Source of the DNA: Chloroflexota bacterium
GTDB taxonomy: Bacteria > Chloroflexota > FW602-bin22 > JACPRP01
Direction of reading: 5' to 3'
DNA: 18,410 bases
Assembly (NCBI GenBank): GCA_016210495.1
Contig: JACQUC010000032.1
Coordinates: 1 to 18,410 of the forward strand
The notes beneath the pieces were generated by a model. That model searched no databases and was not told where the DNA came from. It was given only the letters and a program-made list of their open reading frames with translations. Positions 1-6,292 of the stretch are shown in pieces. The position numbers were made by a program, and so were the translations under genes. Each line of letters opens with the position of its first letter. The stretch's first letter is position 1.

Positions 1-56
1 GGACTACAGGAAGGAATCAACGGCGAATTCTCGTGTGCGGCACAACCATGGGCGCG

Positions 57-374
57 CTACGAGGGAGGGCTCTTCTCCTCGGAAGGCATAGCCAGCTGCA
101 CGGCCATACGCCGAGCGACCTTTGGCCTGGGCTGGGAGGGCTCCTTGAATTCGGAAGCATCGATTGTGCCAGCCGTGGCTTCCGGTTTCTCGGAAAGGGT
201 GATCTTCGCGACGCGAAGGACGAGGGATGGAGTCGGAAATTCATCCGGTGCGTACGTGATTGCTGCCCCCCTCCCTTCAAAAGTTATGCCCAGGTCCCAG
301 TATCCATCGTGAATGTTGTGACTCTTCAACAACAGCTCGAGCAGTTCTTTGAGAGTGTACGAGTAGCTGCGCAT
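57..374 (-). CDS. Small uncharacterised protein, third gene of a toxin-antitoxin operon
   Basis: This encodes a 105-residue protein with no function I can name. It starts at an ATG four bases after the stop of the XRE antitoxin gene, and the Shine-Dalgarno sequence (GGAGGGG) lies inside the end of that gene, so translation of the two is probably coupled. The first half is well packed and looks folded: an N-terminal Leu-rich helix (residues 8-17), then an 'HDGYWDLGITF' stretch and a 'PSLVLRVAKITL' strand. The last third (from about residue 64) is Glu/Pro/Lys-rich and looks disordered. No signal peptide or membrane segment is visible. I have a weak memory of similar small proteins beside XRE regulators, which I cannot verify. 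It could be an accessory of the toxin-antitoxin pair or an unrelated passenger. Nothing convincing is seen in bases 1-56 downstream. Confidence 0.6.
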   Translation of the reverse strand: MRSYSYTLKELLELLLKSHNIHDGYWDLGITFEGRGAAITYAPDEFPTPSLVLRVAKITLSEKPEATAGTIDASEFKEPSQPRPKVARRMAVQLAMPSEEKSPPS

Positions 375-378
375 ACTT

Positions 379-768
379 CTACCCCTCCACCACGAGGACG
401 CCAGATGTCATTCCTGCACACTCAAAGGCGATCGGTGTCCCTGTTGATACAGTTTCGAGGTAGAATATGTTGCTCGACGCTACCTCGTGCATTGCTATCG
501 GCTTTGCACTCAGGCTCAACGACAACCCGAAAGGAGCCAGGATCCTTCCCAACGTGCGAACTGTGGGGTTTGCGTCTCCGGATTCAACCCTGGCGATGTA
601 GGCTCGCTTGACCCCAACCTTGTCTGCCAGTTGCTGCTGTGTCAGGCCATAATCCATTCTCATTTTGAGCAGGACGTCCCCAGCCGCGAACGATGGCTGG
701 ACCTCGTGCCAGTGCCCAGCAAACTCGCTGTCCTCAAGATGTATCCGAAAGAGGTCTTTGAATCGCAT
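379..768 (-). CDS. XRE-family helix-turn-helix antitoxin (HigA-like)
   Basis: This is a 129-residue DNA-binding protein. Residues 38-82 form an XRE/Cro-type helix-turn-helix: a 'GLTQQQLADKVGV' first helix and turn, a 'RAYIARVESG' recognition helix, and a supporting helix around 'NPTVRTLGRIL'. An N-terminal extension of about 35 residues and a C-terminal extension of about 45 residues flank it. In HigA-like and other toxin-first systems such regions bind the toxin. The gene starts with ATG six bases after the toxin stop and has a purine-rich ribosome site (GGGGGAAGG). Gene order (toxin first) and length fit HigBA-type modules. By analogy it should neutralise the toxin and repress the operon, and the 16-bp palindrome just upstream of the toxin gene is a fitting operator. 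The class is secure; calling it HigA rather than another XRE antitoxin is less so. Confidence 0.8.
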   Translation of the reverse strand: MRFKDLFRIHLEDSEFAGHWHEVQPSFAAGDVLLKMRMDYGLTQQQLADKVGVKRAYIARVESGDANPTVRTLGRILAPFGLSLSLSAKPIAMHEVASSNIFYLETVSTGTPIAFECAGMTSGVLVVEG

Positions 769-774
769 TGCGCT

Positions 775-1098
775 CTACCTTCCCCCTCTAAACGTTCTGA
801 GGCGCTGCCTCGCGGCAGCTATGTCACGTTGCTGCTGCCTTTCGCTCTTCTTGTTCCCGTGCCCCAAGATGTACACGATGGGACGAATGGCTGTAGCGTA
901 GAACCTCTGCGCGTTCCTGCCACTCGTTGATAGCTCGAATAGCCCGTCTCCCAGCGGTTTGCAATTAGGGGCCGGGAGATGCGGGCCCCTCTCTTCGATG
1001 AACGAGAACAGCCGGTAGACCTTCGCCCTGGTTGGTTTGTCAAGGGCGTTGACGTAGTCAAGAGTATCCTCGAAGAGAAACTCAACTTCCCACGACAT
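775..1098 (-). CDS. RelE/HigB-like toxin (phage-derived Gp49-like family)
   Basis: This is a 107-residue basic protein with the layout of the RelE-superfamily Gp49-like toxins (PF05973 type). It has an N-terminal strand ('WEVEFLFEDT'), paired helices with a 'PTRAKVYRLFSFIEERG' segment, then 'KPLGDGLFELS', 'AQRFYATAIRPIVYILGHGNKK' strands, and a C-terminal Arg-rich helix. The 'LGDGLFEL' and 'KK...I..A..R' features are typical. Members are usually ribosome-dependent mRNA interferases, which is inference here. It is the first gene of the operon with the XRE gene and the small third gene. The ATG lies five bases from a palindromic operator. No good Shine-Dalgarno is present. A possible promoter (TTTACA at 1123-1128, 17-base spacer, TACTAT at 1100-1105) would start RNA about at or just past this ATG, so either the transcript is nearly leaderless or another promoter is used. 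Confidence 0.78.
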   Translation of the reverse strand: MSWEVEFLFEDTLDYVNALDKPTRAKVYRLFSFIEERGPHLPAPNCKPLGDGLFELSTSGRNAQRFYATAIRPIVYILGHGNKKSERQQQRDIAAARQRLRTFRGGR

Positions 1099-1102
1099 AA
1101 TA

Positions 1103-1118
1103 GTAACCTATAAGTTAC
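1103..1118. promoter_or_regulatory. Palindromic operator upstream of the toxin-antitoxin operon
   Basis: GTAACCTATAAGTTAC is a 16-bp near-perfect palindrome, with 14 of 16 positions symmetric and full 5-bp arms GTAAC/GTTAC. It lies five bases upstream of the toxin ATG and overlaps a candidate -10 region. Its position and symmetry are what an autorepressing XRE antitoxin would need. The role is inferred. Confidence 0.55.
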
Positions 1119-1237
1119 AAAATGTAAAGCAGAGCGCAGAGCAAGCTTTCAAATCCGCCGAAGATCGCCAGACGCCGAATATGGTGTTTCCGGCAATACG
1201 CGGCCAGTTGCTCCTTGGGTATCTCAATCTGCACCAT
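1115..1237 (-). pseudogene. Truncated MNT-type nucleotidyltransferase (MntA-like) remnant
   Basis: A 40-codon open frame starts at ATG 1237. It reads MVQIEIPKEQLAAYCRKHH followed by IRRLAIFGG, which matches the start of minimal nucleotidyltransferases of MntA/HepT-type modules. There the sequence normally continues as F-G-S-x-x-R and an Asp-x-Asp metal site. Here the homology breaks at the glycine pair, exactly where the catalytic Gly-Ser motif should be, and the frame ends 12 codons later after an unrelated hydrophobic tail. No HEPN partner is visible. The break lies just before the promoter and operator of the toxin-antitoxin operon, so that cassette may have arrived by the same rearrangement that cut the gene. 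The identification rests on about 28 residues. Confidence 0.55.
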
Positions 1238-1335
1238 CACTCTACCCCAACAATAAGACGCTCGATGCAGCGCTCATCCGCGATCTTGACCGTCACGCCA
1301 GGGATCGCTCAGATTCGAAGGGTTGCCCGATCGGG

Positions 1336-1557
1336 TCAGGCGGCATAACTGATGACCTCAAGCTCGGCCTCGCTATCAACCAAGGCAAGGATCTCATCGA
1401 CTCGACGGAGAACAGCGTCGTCGATAAGGTATTCGGAACAGTTCTCGCACTGCATGACCGGGAGTCTCTTCAGAATCACAATGCTAGTCTCCCGCACTTT
1501 GAACGGCAGATCGGTCCTCGTTGCCTCTAATTCGCCTCCGCAGATTGTGCATCTCAT
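1336..1557 (-). CDS. YgiT-type zinc-finger protein (MqsA N-domain-like), orphan antitoxin
   Basis: This is a 73-residue protein starting at the ATG immediately before Arg-Cys-Thr-Ile-Cys. A longer frame reaches 1617, but the family starts at this Met. Cys3-x-x-Cys6 and Cys37-x-x-Cys40 form the zinc-binding pair typical of YgiT/MqsA-like N-terminal domains. They flank a strand region ('VRETSIVILKRLPVMQCENC') and are followed by a C-terminal helix. Relatives are usually antitoxins encoded after a DUF4258-type or MqsR-type toxin gene. Here the upstream neighbour is the DUF3883 helicase remnant and no toxin gene is seen, so this may be an orphan. The following bases (1238-1335) contain only a 19-codon frame starting GTG at about 1297 that runs into the MNT remnant; I cannot identify it. 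Confidence 0.72.
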   Translation of the reverse strand: MRCTICGGELEATRTDLPFKVRETSIVILKRLPVMQCENCSEYLIDDAVLRRVDEILALVDSEAELEVISYAA

Positions 1558-1588
1558 GTCAAAGATTTGCCACCGGACCCAGGTCGGT

Positions 1589-2092
1589 TCATGGGTTAAG
1601 CTCCTCCGCTGCCTCAAACACGCTACTCTCGGCTATCACCACGCCACCTTTGGCCCGCACCAGCAGCGTCGCAAAGGGGTCTGCGACCCTCAGCAGACGC
1701 GGGTACGCCGAGGCGCAGTCGTAAACAACGTAAAGCCAGTACTGCTCTCGCAGGTTGGCGGATTTCGCCCACTCGTTGTCCTTCAACTCCACGTCGCCCA
1801 CCGCCCGGCGTCCCTTTACTTCGATGCACCGTTGATCGCCAGAAGGCCGCCGGGAGAGCAAGTCGAACCCCGGCCACTGGTCCAGGCCAGCTAACTGCGC
1901 TTTCTCCGGGGTGGAGACGTCGTACACCTGGGCGCCCAGGGCCTCCTCGTACGCCCAGGCTACCTGCACAGCGATACGCTCTACTTCCTTGTCGTGCCGC
2001 TGTCGGTCCTCTGGGTCGGTGGAGGGCAGCACCAGAGCGTGCGCAAGGAAGGTGATGTCACCCGGCTCCACCAGCTCAGTCTCGCGCCGCAA
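1589..2092 (-). pseudogene. C-terminal DUF3883 fragment of a large helicase
   Basis: This open frame of 167 codons (TTG as nominal first codon) carries the C-terminal domain of the helicase-DUF3883 proteins often found in phage-defence or restriction-like islands. Seen directly: 'ETELVEPG' and 'FLAHALVLP' (residues 4-23), an acidic helix, then 'PGFDLLSRRP', 'IEVKGR' and 'NLREQYWLYVVYDC'. Asp77, Glu91 and Lys93 match the nuclease-like D...E-x-K pattern of DUF3883/NO VEIN C-terminal domains. In intact relatives this domain follows a long SNF2/DEAD helicase. Here only a piece of the helicase remains, in another frame directly upstream. There is no clear ribosome site, so it is most likely a relic. 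A stand-alone expressed DUF3883 protein is possible but unlikely. Confidence 0.7.
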
Positions 2093-2225
2093 CCTTATCG
2101 GAGCCTAGCTGCCGGCGGATGGTCTCCAGCTTGTCTAGAAGAGTCCTCAGCACGCGGCCCTCGCGGGTCTTGTGAGCGACCAGATTGACCAGGATCACAG
2201 GGTCGTGGGTCTGCTTTACTCTGCG
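2091..2225 (-). pseudogene. Helicase remnant around motif VI
   Basis: Frame translation gives about 45 residues: 'RRVKQTHDPVILVNLV', then 'AHKTREGRVLRTLLDKLE' and 'TIRRQLGSDKV'. This matches the segment just after helicase motif VI in SNF2-like DUF3883 helicases, where the protein normally goes on 'VFDVIG'. Here the reading frame shifts right after Asp-Lys-Val and the DUF3883 part begins in a different frame. The rest of the helicase, both the core upstream and the linker downstream, is missing. The segment overlaps the 3' end of the small XRE gene out of frame. At least two deletions therefore shaped the locus. Confidence 0.65.
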
Positions 2226-2455
2226 CTGGCCTCCGCGATAACGCGTTGGGGTGGGGGATGAGGGTCGGAAGTCTGTTGGGCCAGCGCAAGAAGGGCTCGC
2301 ACAGCCAGTCGGTTGGGGCGTGTCTGAGCGTTCTCCCACCGGCTGACGGTCACGTAGGTCACACCGAGGCGTTCGGCGAGCTCGGCCTGGGTCACGCCGA
2401 TCTGAGCACGGAGGTCCCTTATCCATTCTGGAGAGCCGATTGTTCCAGCTAACAA
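2216..2455 (-). CDS. Small XRE-type helix-turn-helix regulator
   Basis: This encodes a 79-residue protein, nominally from TTG 2455. Residues 11-55 form a clear XRE helix-turn-helix: 'WIRDLRAQIGVTQAELAERL' then 'GVTYVTVSRWENAQTRP' and 'NRLAVRALLALAQQ'. The tail from about residue 61 (Thr/Ser/Pro/His-rich) lies over the helicase-remnant junction, so the original C-terminus may have been replaced. Small regulators of this kind are, from memory, often encoded directly upstream of DUF3883-type helicases, which fits the remnants that follow. A sigma70-like promoter is placed at 2488-2516. No good Shine-Dalgarno is seen before the TTG, so the exact start is uncertain. Confidence 0.65.
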   Translation of the reverse strand: MLAGTIGSPEWIRDLRAQIGVTQAELAERLGVTYVTVSRWENAQTRPNRLAVRALLALAQQTSDPHPPPQRVIAEASAE

Positions 2456-2487
2456 AGAACCGAGCCCCCAAGGCGCGAGCTTAACAA

Positions 2488-2516
2488 ACTATAACATGGT
2501 CGCCAGCTTATTTCAA
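2488..2516 (-). promoter_or_regulatory. Sigma70-like promoter for the XRE/helicase locus
   Basis: On the minus strand TTGAAA (2511-2516) and TATAGT (2488-2493) are separated by exactly 17 bases. This would start RNA near 2481, about 25 bases before the XRE gene. The match is good by eye and untested. Confidence 0.5.
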
Positions 2517-2653
2517 GGAGATCGACGATTTGACGGGCCAACGATGATCTGAAATGACTTTGGCACGCGCCTGTCCGGGCGGGTCGGAGGATACGATTCG
2601 AGGAGGCAGGATCTTGGGTAAGGGCGAGGGTTGGGGGAATGAGGAAAGAGCGG

Positions 2654-2715
2654 CCCTCACCCTGACCCTCTCCCCGGGGGAGAGGGGATGTTGGCTGCGT
2701 CTCTCCAAGGGAGAG
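2654..2715. repeat. CCCTCACCC...GGGAGAGGG hairpin repeat, two units
   Basis: The first unit starts CCCTCACCCTGA and contains a perfect hairpin, CCCTCTCCC (2666-2674) with GGGAGAGGG (2678-2686) and a 3-base loop. The second unit is CTCTCC (2701-2706) paired with GGAGAG (2710-2715). The pattern resembles REP-like palindromes that occur in many copies in some environmental genomes. Copy number in this genome cannot be seen here. Confidence 0.6.
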
Positions 2716-2862
2716 GGGACTCGCGGGGGAACGGGCCGGGCCTAGTCTGGTTCTTGGTTCGATATGGCGGCGGTGGCCCCGCCCCACCCCGGGTGGACAG
2801 AGACGTCTCCCGATGGAATCGGGATCCCGGCTCGGGACGCCCCTACGCGTGCCCGCTGGTGG

Positions 2863-2890
2863 CCCTCACCCTATCTCCCTCCTAGAGGGG
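2863..2890. repeat. Third, decayed CCCTCACCC-type unit
   Basis: The stretch begins CCCTCACCCTATCTCCCTC and ends CTAGAGGGG. It keeps the lead sequence of the units at 2654-2715, but its right arm is degraded so the hairpin is weak. It ends 12 bases from the stop of the hemerythrin gene. Confidence 0.45.
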
Positions 2891-2901
2891 ACCAATGGGG
2901 C

Positions 2902-3459
2902 CTACCCTATCCCCAAGTCTTTCTCCAGCTTGCCTACCAGTTGGATGTACTCTTCGTGCTTGCCGTGGCCGATGGTGCGCTCTTCCTGGTCCTCGAAGGC
3001 TTTCATCAGTGCGGCGTCGTCGGCGCGCGGTAGCACCTGGTCGGCGATGGGATAGAGGATGTTGTCCTCTTTGGGAATGTGCTGGCCGAGCAGCTCGGCG
3101 TAGCTGAGCGCGTTCCTGGCGACGTCCCTGGCCGCGGCCTTGTCACCTTTCTCGTAGCGCTCGATGGCCTCGGCCAGGCCTTTCACGTAGCGGCGTCCCT
3201 CGTCGTGCTCCATAAGCATGACGGCGATGGGGCCGCCGTCTTTGGGCACGCCAAGCTTTTCGAGGTGCGGGTAGAGAACATCCTCTTCCTTGCCGTGGTG
3301 GCAGCTATCGGCGAAGTTACGAATGAAGTCCAGGGCGTCGCGGAAGGTCTGCGCGGGAACATTTTCCCCGCTGTTCAGCCTGCGCGCGCTCACCTGAAGA
3401 ATCGTGAGCATCCTCTCGATGACTCTGTGGTCGTTCTTAAGTGCGTCGGTTGTTTGCAC
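2902..3459 (-). CDS. Hemerythrin HHE-domain protein
   Basis: This is a 185-residue cytoplasmic protein with the four-helix hemerythrin fold and the usual spread of iron ligands. Candidates are His11 in 'NDHRVIERM', His54/His55 and Glu58/Glu59 in 'CHHGKEEDVLYPHL', His85 in 'EHDEGRRYVKGL', and His127 and Glu131 in 'QHIPKEDNILYPIAD'. Members bind O2, NO or iron, or protect against oxidative and nitrosative stress; the exact role is not deducible. The start is GTG at 3459, set by a strong AGGAGG seven bases upstream, and the length is normal for the family. It is a single gene between two repeat-rich intergenic regions, with no operon partner. Confidence 0.9.
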   Translation of the reverse strand: MQTTDALKNDHRVIERMLTILQVSARRLNSGENVPAQTFRDALDFIRNFADSCHHGKEEDVLYPHLEKLGVPKDGGPIAVMLMEHDEGRRYVKGLAEAIERYEKGDKAAARDVARNALSYAELLGQHIPKEDNILYPIADQVLPRADDAALMKAFEDQEERTIGHGKHEEYIQLVGKLEKDLGIG

Positions 3460-3494
3460 TGGTTTGCCTCCTGTCTACGATGCGAAAGTACGTT

Positions 3495-3525
3495 AACCGC
3501 AAAGGTCGCAAAGAGCGCAGAGAAG
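3495..3525. repeat. 9-base-period repeat arm, CGCAAAG type
   Basis: AACCGCAAAGG, TCGCAAAGA and GCGCAGAGA are three successive near-copies of a 9-base unit. It is a single arm with no inverted partner nearby. It belongs to the same structural class as the arms at 9883, 12697, 14799 and 16096. Confidence 0.6.
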
Positions 3526-3728
3526 ATCATTGCGATATTCGAATGAGCTGTTCGCTCCTCGCAGATTAAGATAACATAGGGCGTGAGGCCGAGGCTGCGA
3601 CAAAAGTCGCAACTTTAGTTTGAATTTGAAAACGTCACATGTGTCTACGGAACGGCTTTCCCCGCACCACCCCAGCATGGGACCAGCCCCCGCACTACAG
3701 CTCGGTTCGAGAACGTAACATTGCCAGA

Positions 3729-3800
3729 GTTATCTGCGCTAATCCGCCGGAGGCGGACGCCTCAGGCGTCCCGTAATCTGCGTCAATCAGCGGTTCAGAC
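3729..3800. repeat. Composite GATTA-type repeat with two hairpins
   Basis: It ends CCCGTAATCTGCGTCAATC followed by AGCGGTTCAGAC, closely matching the right arm at 9883-9985. Inside are two overlapping hairpins: TCCGCC/GGCGGA (3743-3757, 3-base loop) and a perfect 7-bp GGACGCC/GGCGTCC (3755-3771, loop TCA). It lies directly after the thiolase stop and could form the 3' end of that transcript, although no U-tract follows. Confidence 0.6.
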
Positions 3801-3801
3801 T

Positions 3802-4992
3802 TCAGGGTCTCTCCACCAGGGCGGCGAGGCCCATGCCACCGCCGATGCACATGGTCTCCAGGCCCCAGCGGGCGCCGCGCCGTCGCATTTCGTACAGTAG
3901 CGTGGCCATAATTCTGGCCCCGGTGCAGGCGATGGGATGGCCCAGGGCAACGCCGGAGCCGTTGACGTTTACGTTGCCGTAATCGGCGATGCCAAGACCC
4001 TTCAGAACGCCCAGCGCCTGCGCGGCAAAGGCTTCGTTGAGCTCGATGAGATCTATGTCTTGAAGCGTGAGACTCGCCTTCGCCAACACCTTCTTCACCG
4101 CCGGCACGGGCCCCAGGCCCATTACGCGGGGATTGACCCCGGCCAGGGCGTAGTGTCGCAGGTAGCCAAGGGGCTCCAGCCCAAGCTCCCGCGCCTTCCC
4201 CGCCGACATAAGCACGCACATCGCGGCGCCGTCGTTCATTCCGGAGGCATTGCCCGCCGTGACGGTCTTCCCGACGAGCGGGCGCAGCTTCGCGAGGGCT
4301 TCCATAGACGTGTCAGGACGCGGATGCTCGTCCTTGTCGAACACCACGACCTCGCCCTTGGCTCTAGGCACCGGTACCGGCACGATCTCTTCATTGAACT
4401 TGCCCGATTCCCATGCCGCGCAGGCCTTTTTGTGGCTCGACACCGCGAGCTGGTCTTGCTCTTCGCGGGAGATGCCCATCTCCTCGGCCACGTTTTCGGC
4501 GGTGTGGATCATGTCGGGAATCACCCCGAAGAGATCCGTGGACACCCGGGAAACGGCCCGGTCCCAACGATCCCAGAACTGCTGCGTGCCGAGCTTGATG
4601 CCCCAGCGAGCGCCGGTCACGTAGAATTCGCCGTTGCTCATGCTCTCGACGCCACCGGCCAGCATTACGTCGGCGTTGCCCGTTTGAATCTCCATGGCAG
4701 CGTTCACGATCGCCTGCAAGCCGGAGGAGCACTGGCGGTCAAGGGAATAGGCCGGCACCTCGACGGGCAGGCCCGCCATCAGGGAAGCCATTCGGGCTAT
4801 GTTTGGCGTTTCGCCGTTGACGAGGCAGTGACCCATTATGACCCCGTCTATGGAGCCAGGATCGAGCTTCGTTCGTCTAACGGCCTCCTTGGTGACGAGA
4901 GCAGCCAGGTTCTCGGGCATGACGTCTCGTAGCGCGCCGCCAAATCTACCGATGGGCGTCCGGACGGCTTCGACGATGACGACTTCTTTCAT
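3802..4992 (-). CDS. Thiolase, acetyl-CoA acetyltransferase family
   Basis: This is a 396-residue thiolase that forms or cleaves a 3-ketoacyl-CoA using CoA (acetoacetyl-CoA synthesis or a beta-oxidation step). All catalytic motifs are present: nucleophile Cys88 in 'LDRQCSSGLQAI', 'NEAF' at 319-322, His352 in 'GSGVALGHPIACTGARI', and Cys382 in 'CIGGGMG'. It has the N-terminal 'EAVRTPIGRFGG' signature and normal full length. The start is ATG 4992 with GAGGAG about ten bases upstream. It lies 37 bases after the MBL-fold gene on the same strand, so the two are probably co-transcribed. Substrate length cannot be told from sequence. Degradation of aromatic or fatty acyl-CoA would fit the activase operon elsewhere in the window, but that link is only suggestive. 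Confidence 0.93.
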   Translation of the reverse strand: MKEVVIVEAVRTPIGRFGGALRDVMPENLAALVTKEAVRRTKLDPGSIDGVIMGHCLVNGETPNIARMASLMAGLPVEVPAYSLDRQCSSGLQAIVNAAMEIQTGNADVMLAGGVESMSNGEFYVTGARWGIKLGTQQFWDRWDRAVSRVSTDLFGVIPDMIHTAENVAEEMGISREEQDQLAVSSHKKACAAWESGKFNEEIVPVPVPRAKGEVVVFDKDEHPRPDTSMEALAKLRPLVGKTVTAGNASGMNDGAAMCVLMSAGKARELGLEPLGYLRHYALAGVNPRVMGLGPVPAVKKVLAKASLTLQDIDLIELNEAFAAQALGVLKGLGIADYGNVNVNGSGVALGHPIACTGARIMATLLYEMRRRGARWGLETMCIGGGMGLAALVERP

Positions 4993-5029
4993 TGGTGTTT
5001 TACTCTCCTCTATGTCGGGCTATTCGGCA

Positions 5030-6022
5030 TCAGTTGCGCACTGTCTTCCATCGAGCGAGGCCGTCGCGCTCGCTTTGCCGGACGGCGCCACGCGCGCTCA
5101 GGAAGTGCAGATGCGCCAGGGTTTCCGTGAGGGCCCAACGCCGATGGAAGACCGGCATGGTCGCCCATGGCATCTGCCCCTCCATCCAGGGGATCTTCGA
5201 CGCGATCTCATACCCGGTGCTCCAGCCGTTGCCGCCGGCATCTGCGATTGCTCGGCATCGTTCTTCGTGGTGCTGCTTGATCTGCTCCAGCCTGTCACCC
5301 AGACTGTAGAAAATGTGCTCGTGTGCCGGCAGGACCAGGTCGACCTCTAGATGCCGCAGCCGTTGGAGGGAATCGAGGAAATGGGAGAGTTGATGCTGGT
5401 CGGACTTCGTGCGCATGCTGATATTGGGGGTTATGATGGGCAAAACGTGGTCGCCGGAAAGAAGAATGCGCCTCTCTCGTTCGTACAGGCAAATGTGGCC
5501 AGGAGAATGCCCCGGCGTCGAGATAACCTCGAGCTCGACTCTCCCGACGCTTATTGTCTCTCCACCCTCCAATATCTGGTCCACCTGGGTTTCGTCGTCG
5601 AGCCCAAAGAAGCCCTCGTTCGCGGGCCTTAGCTGCTCGATTTCTTCAAGGGGCATGCCGTTTTCGAGCAGCCACTCCATAGTCTGCCGCCGGAATTCTG
5701 GGTAGCGGTGCAGCAGGTCGCGCAGAAACTCCACTTCGGCCCTGTGCACCAGGAGTCGAGCACCGGAACGTTTTTTGACTTCTCGGGCGAGGCCGTAGTG
5801 GTCCGGGTGCCAGTGAGTGATGATCAGCTTGCGGATATCGGACGGGACGAAGCCGTGCTCCCGCAACTGGGAGAGCAGGCTTTCGAGAGCTTCGGGAACG
5901 TTGAAGCCAGTGTCGACGAGCGCCAGCCCGTCGCCGCCGTCTATGACGTAGGCGTTGAGACACCCAAGCGGGTTGTCGGGGATGGGCACCTTCAACTGAT
6001 AGATGCCGCGTACTATCTCCAC
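5030..6022 (-). CDS. MBL-fold metallo-hydrolase
   Basis: This is a 330-residue metallo-beta-lactamase-fold hydrolase. The binuclear metal site is complete: His70, His72, Asp74 and His75 in 'THWHPDHYG', His172 in 'STPGHSPGH', Asp191 in 'LLSGDHVL' and His234 in 'LPAHEH'. The N-terminal strands 'NAYVIDGGDGLALVDTGF' are typical of the glyoxalase II-like branch. A C-terminal extension of about 90 residues ('HHEERCRAIADA...') resembles those of MBL proteins annotated as thioesterase or lactonase-like, which fits a CoA-linked role beside a thiolase but does not prove one. The start is GTG 6022 with only a weak ribosome site. A zinc-ribbon gene ends 25 bases upstream, and the thiolase follows 37 bases downstream. 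Confidence 0.88.
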   Translation of the reverse strand: MEIVRGIYQLKVPIPDNPLGCLNAYVIDGGDGLALVDTGFNVPEALESLLSQLREHGFVPSDIRKLIITHWHPDHYGLAREVKKRSGARLLVHRAEVEFLRDLLHRYPEFRRQTMEWLLENGMPLEEIEQLRPANEGFFGLDDETQVDQILEGGETISVGRVELEVISTPGHSPGHICLYERERRILLSGDHVLPIITPNISMRTKSDQHQLSHFLDSLQRLRHLEVDLVLPAHEHIFYSLGDRLEQIKQHHEERCRAIADAGGNGWSTGYEIASKIPWMEGQMPWATMPVFHRRWALTETLAHLHFLSARGAVRQSERDGLARWKTVRN

Positions 6023-6047
6023 GAGCTGTCCCAGATGCCCCAGCCCA

Positions 6048-6254
6048 TTAGCTCAGCACGCCCCAATCGTCCAGGTCTCCCTCGCAACGTGCCAACTGGA
6101 CTATCACGCCGCTGGAGCTGAACTCCCGACCACACTTCCCGCATTTCTCGCACGGCTCCCCCCAAACGGTGTGCCCCTGCCGACATTCAGGGCAGGGCTG
6201 GTACGTGGCGCTGGACCCGTTCCCCGGCCCGCTCACCTTACGATTTTGCTTCAT
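6048..6254 (-). CDS. Small zinc-ribbon protein
   Basis: This encodes a 68-residue protein with Cys21-x-x-Cys24 ('CPEC') and Cys35-x-x-Cys38-x-x-Cys41 ('CEKCGKC'). This is a zinc-ribbon or rubredoxin-like knuckle pair plus one extra Cys. The C-terminal part is short and acidic. The start is ATG 6254 behind GGGGGA, and a good promoter candidate lies at 6293-6321. It would be the first gene of a zinc-ribbon, MBL hydrolase, thiolase transcription unit. It is short and lacks a recognised family, so it could be a chance frame, but the paired cysteines and expression signals argue that it is real. A role in binding zinc or nucleic acid is only inference. Confidence 0.55.
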   Translation of the reverse strand: MKQNRKVSGPGNGSSATYQPCPECRQGHTVWGEPCEKCGKCGREFSSSGVIVQLARCEGDLDDWGVLS

Positions 6255-6292
6255 TGGATTCCCCCGTCAGTTCTCGATTTTCATATGTGACT

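Larger units (their letters stand above)
2517..2901. other. Intergenic region with degenerate hairpin repeats
   Basis: I see no credible gene here. Open frames on both strands are low-complexity Pro/Arg/Gly translations without family resemblance. The recognisable content is three degenerate CCCTCACCC/GGGAGAGGG-type repeat units near 2654-2715 and 2863-2890, listed separately. Confidence 0.6.
3460..3801. other. Intergenic region, repeats only
   Basis: These 342 bases contain no credible gene. They hold the hemerythrin ribosome site at the low end, one 9-base-period repeat arm (3495-3525), and a composite repeat with two hairpins ending six bases from the thiolase gene (3729-3800). Bases 3526-3728 show nothing I recognise. 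Confidence 0.6.

Noticed and set aside
3937..4932. A 331-codon open frame on the plus strand opposite the thiolase gene
   Set aside because: The thiolase on the minus strand has every catalytic motif, while the plus-strand translation is His/Arg-rich without family resemblance. It is a high-GC antisense shadow.
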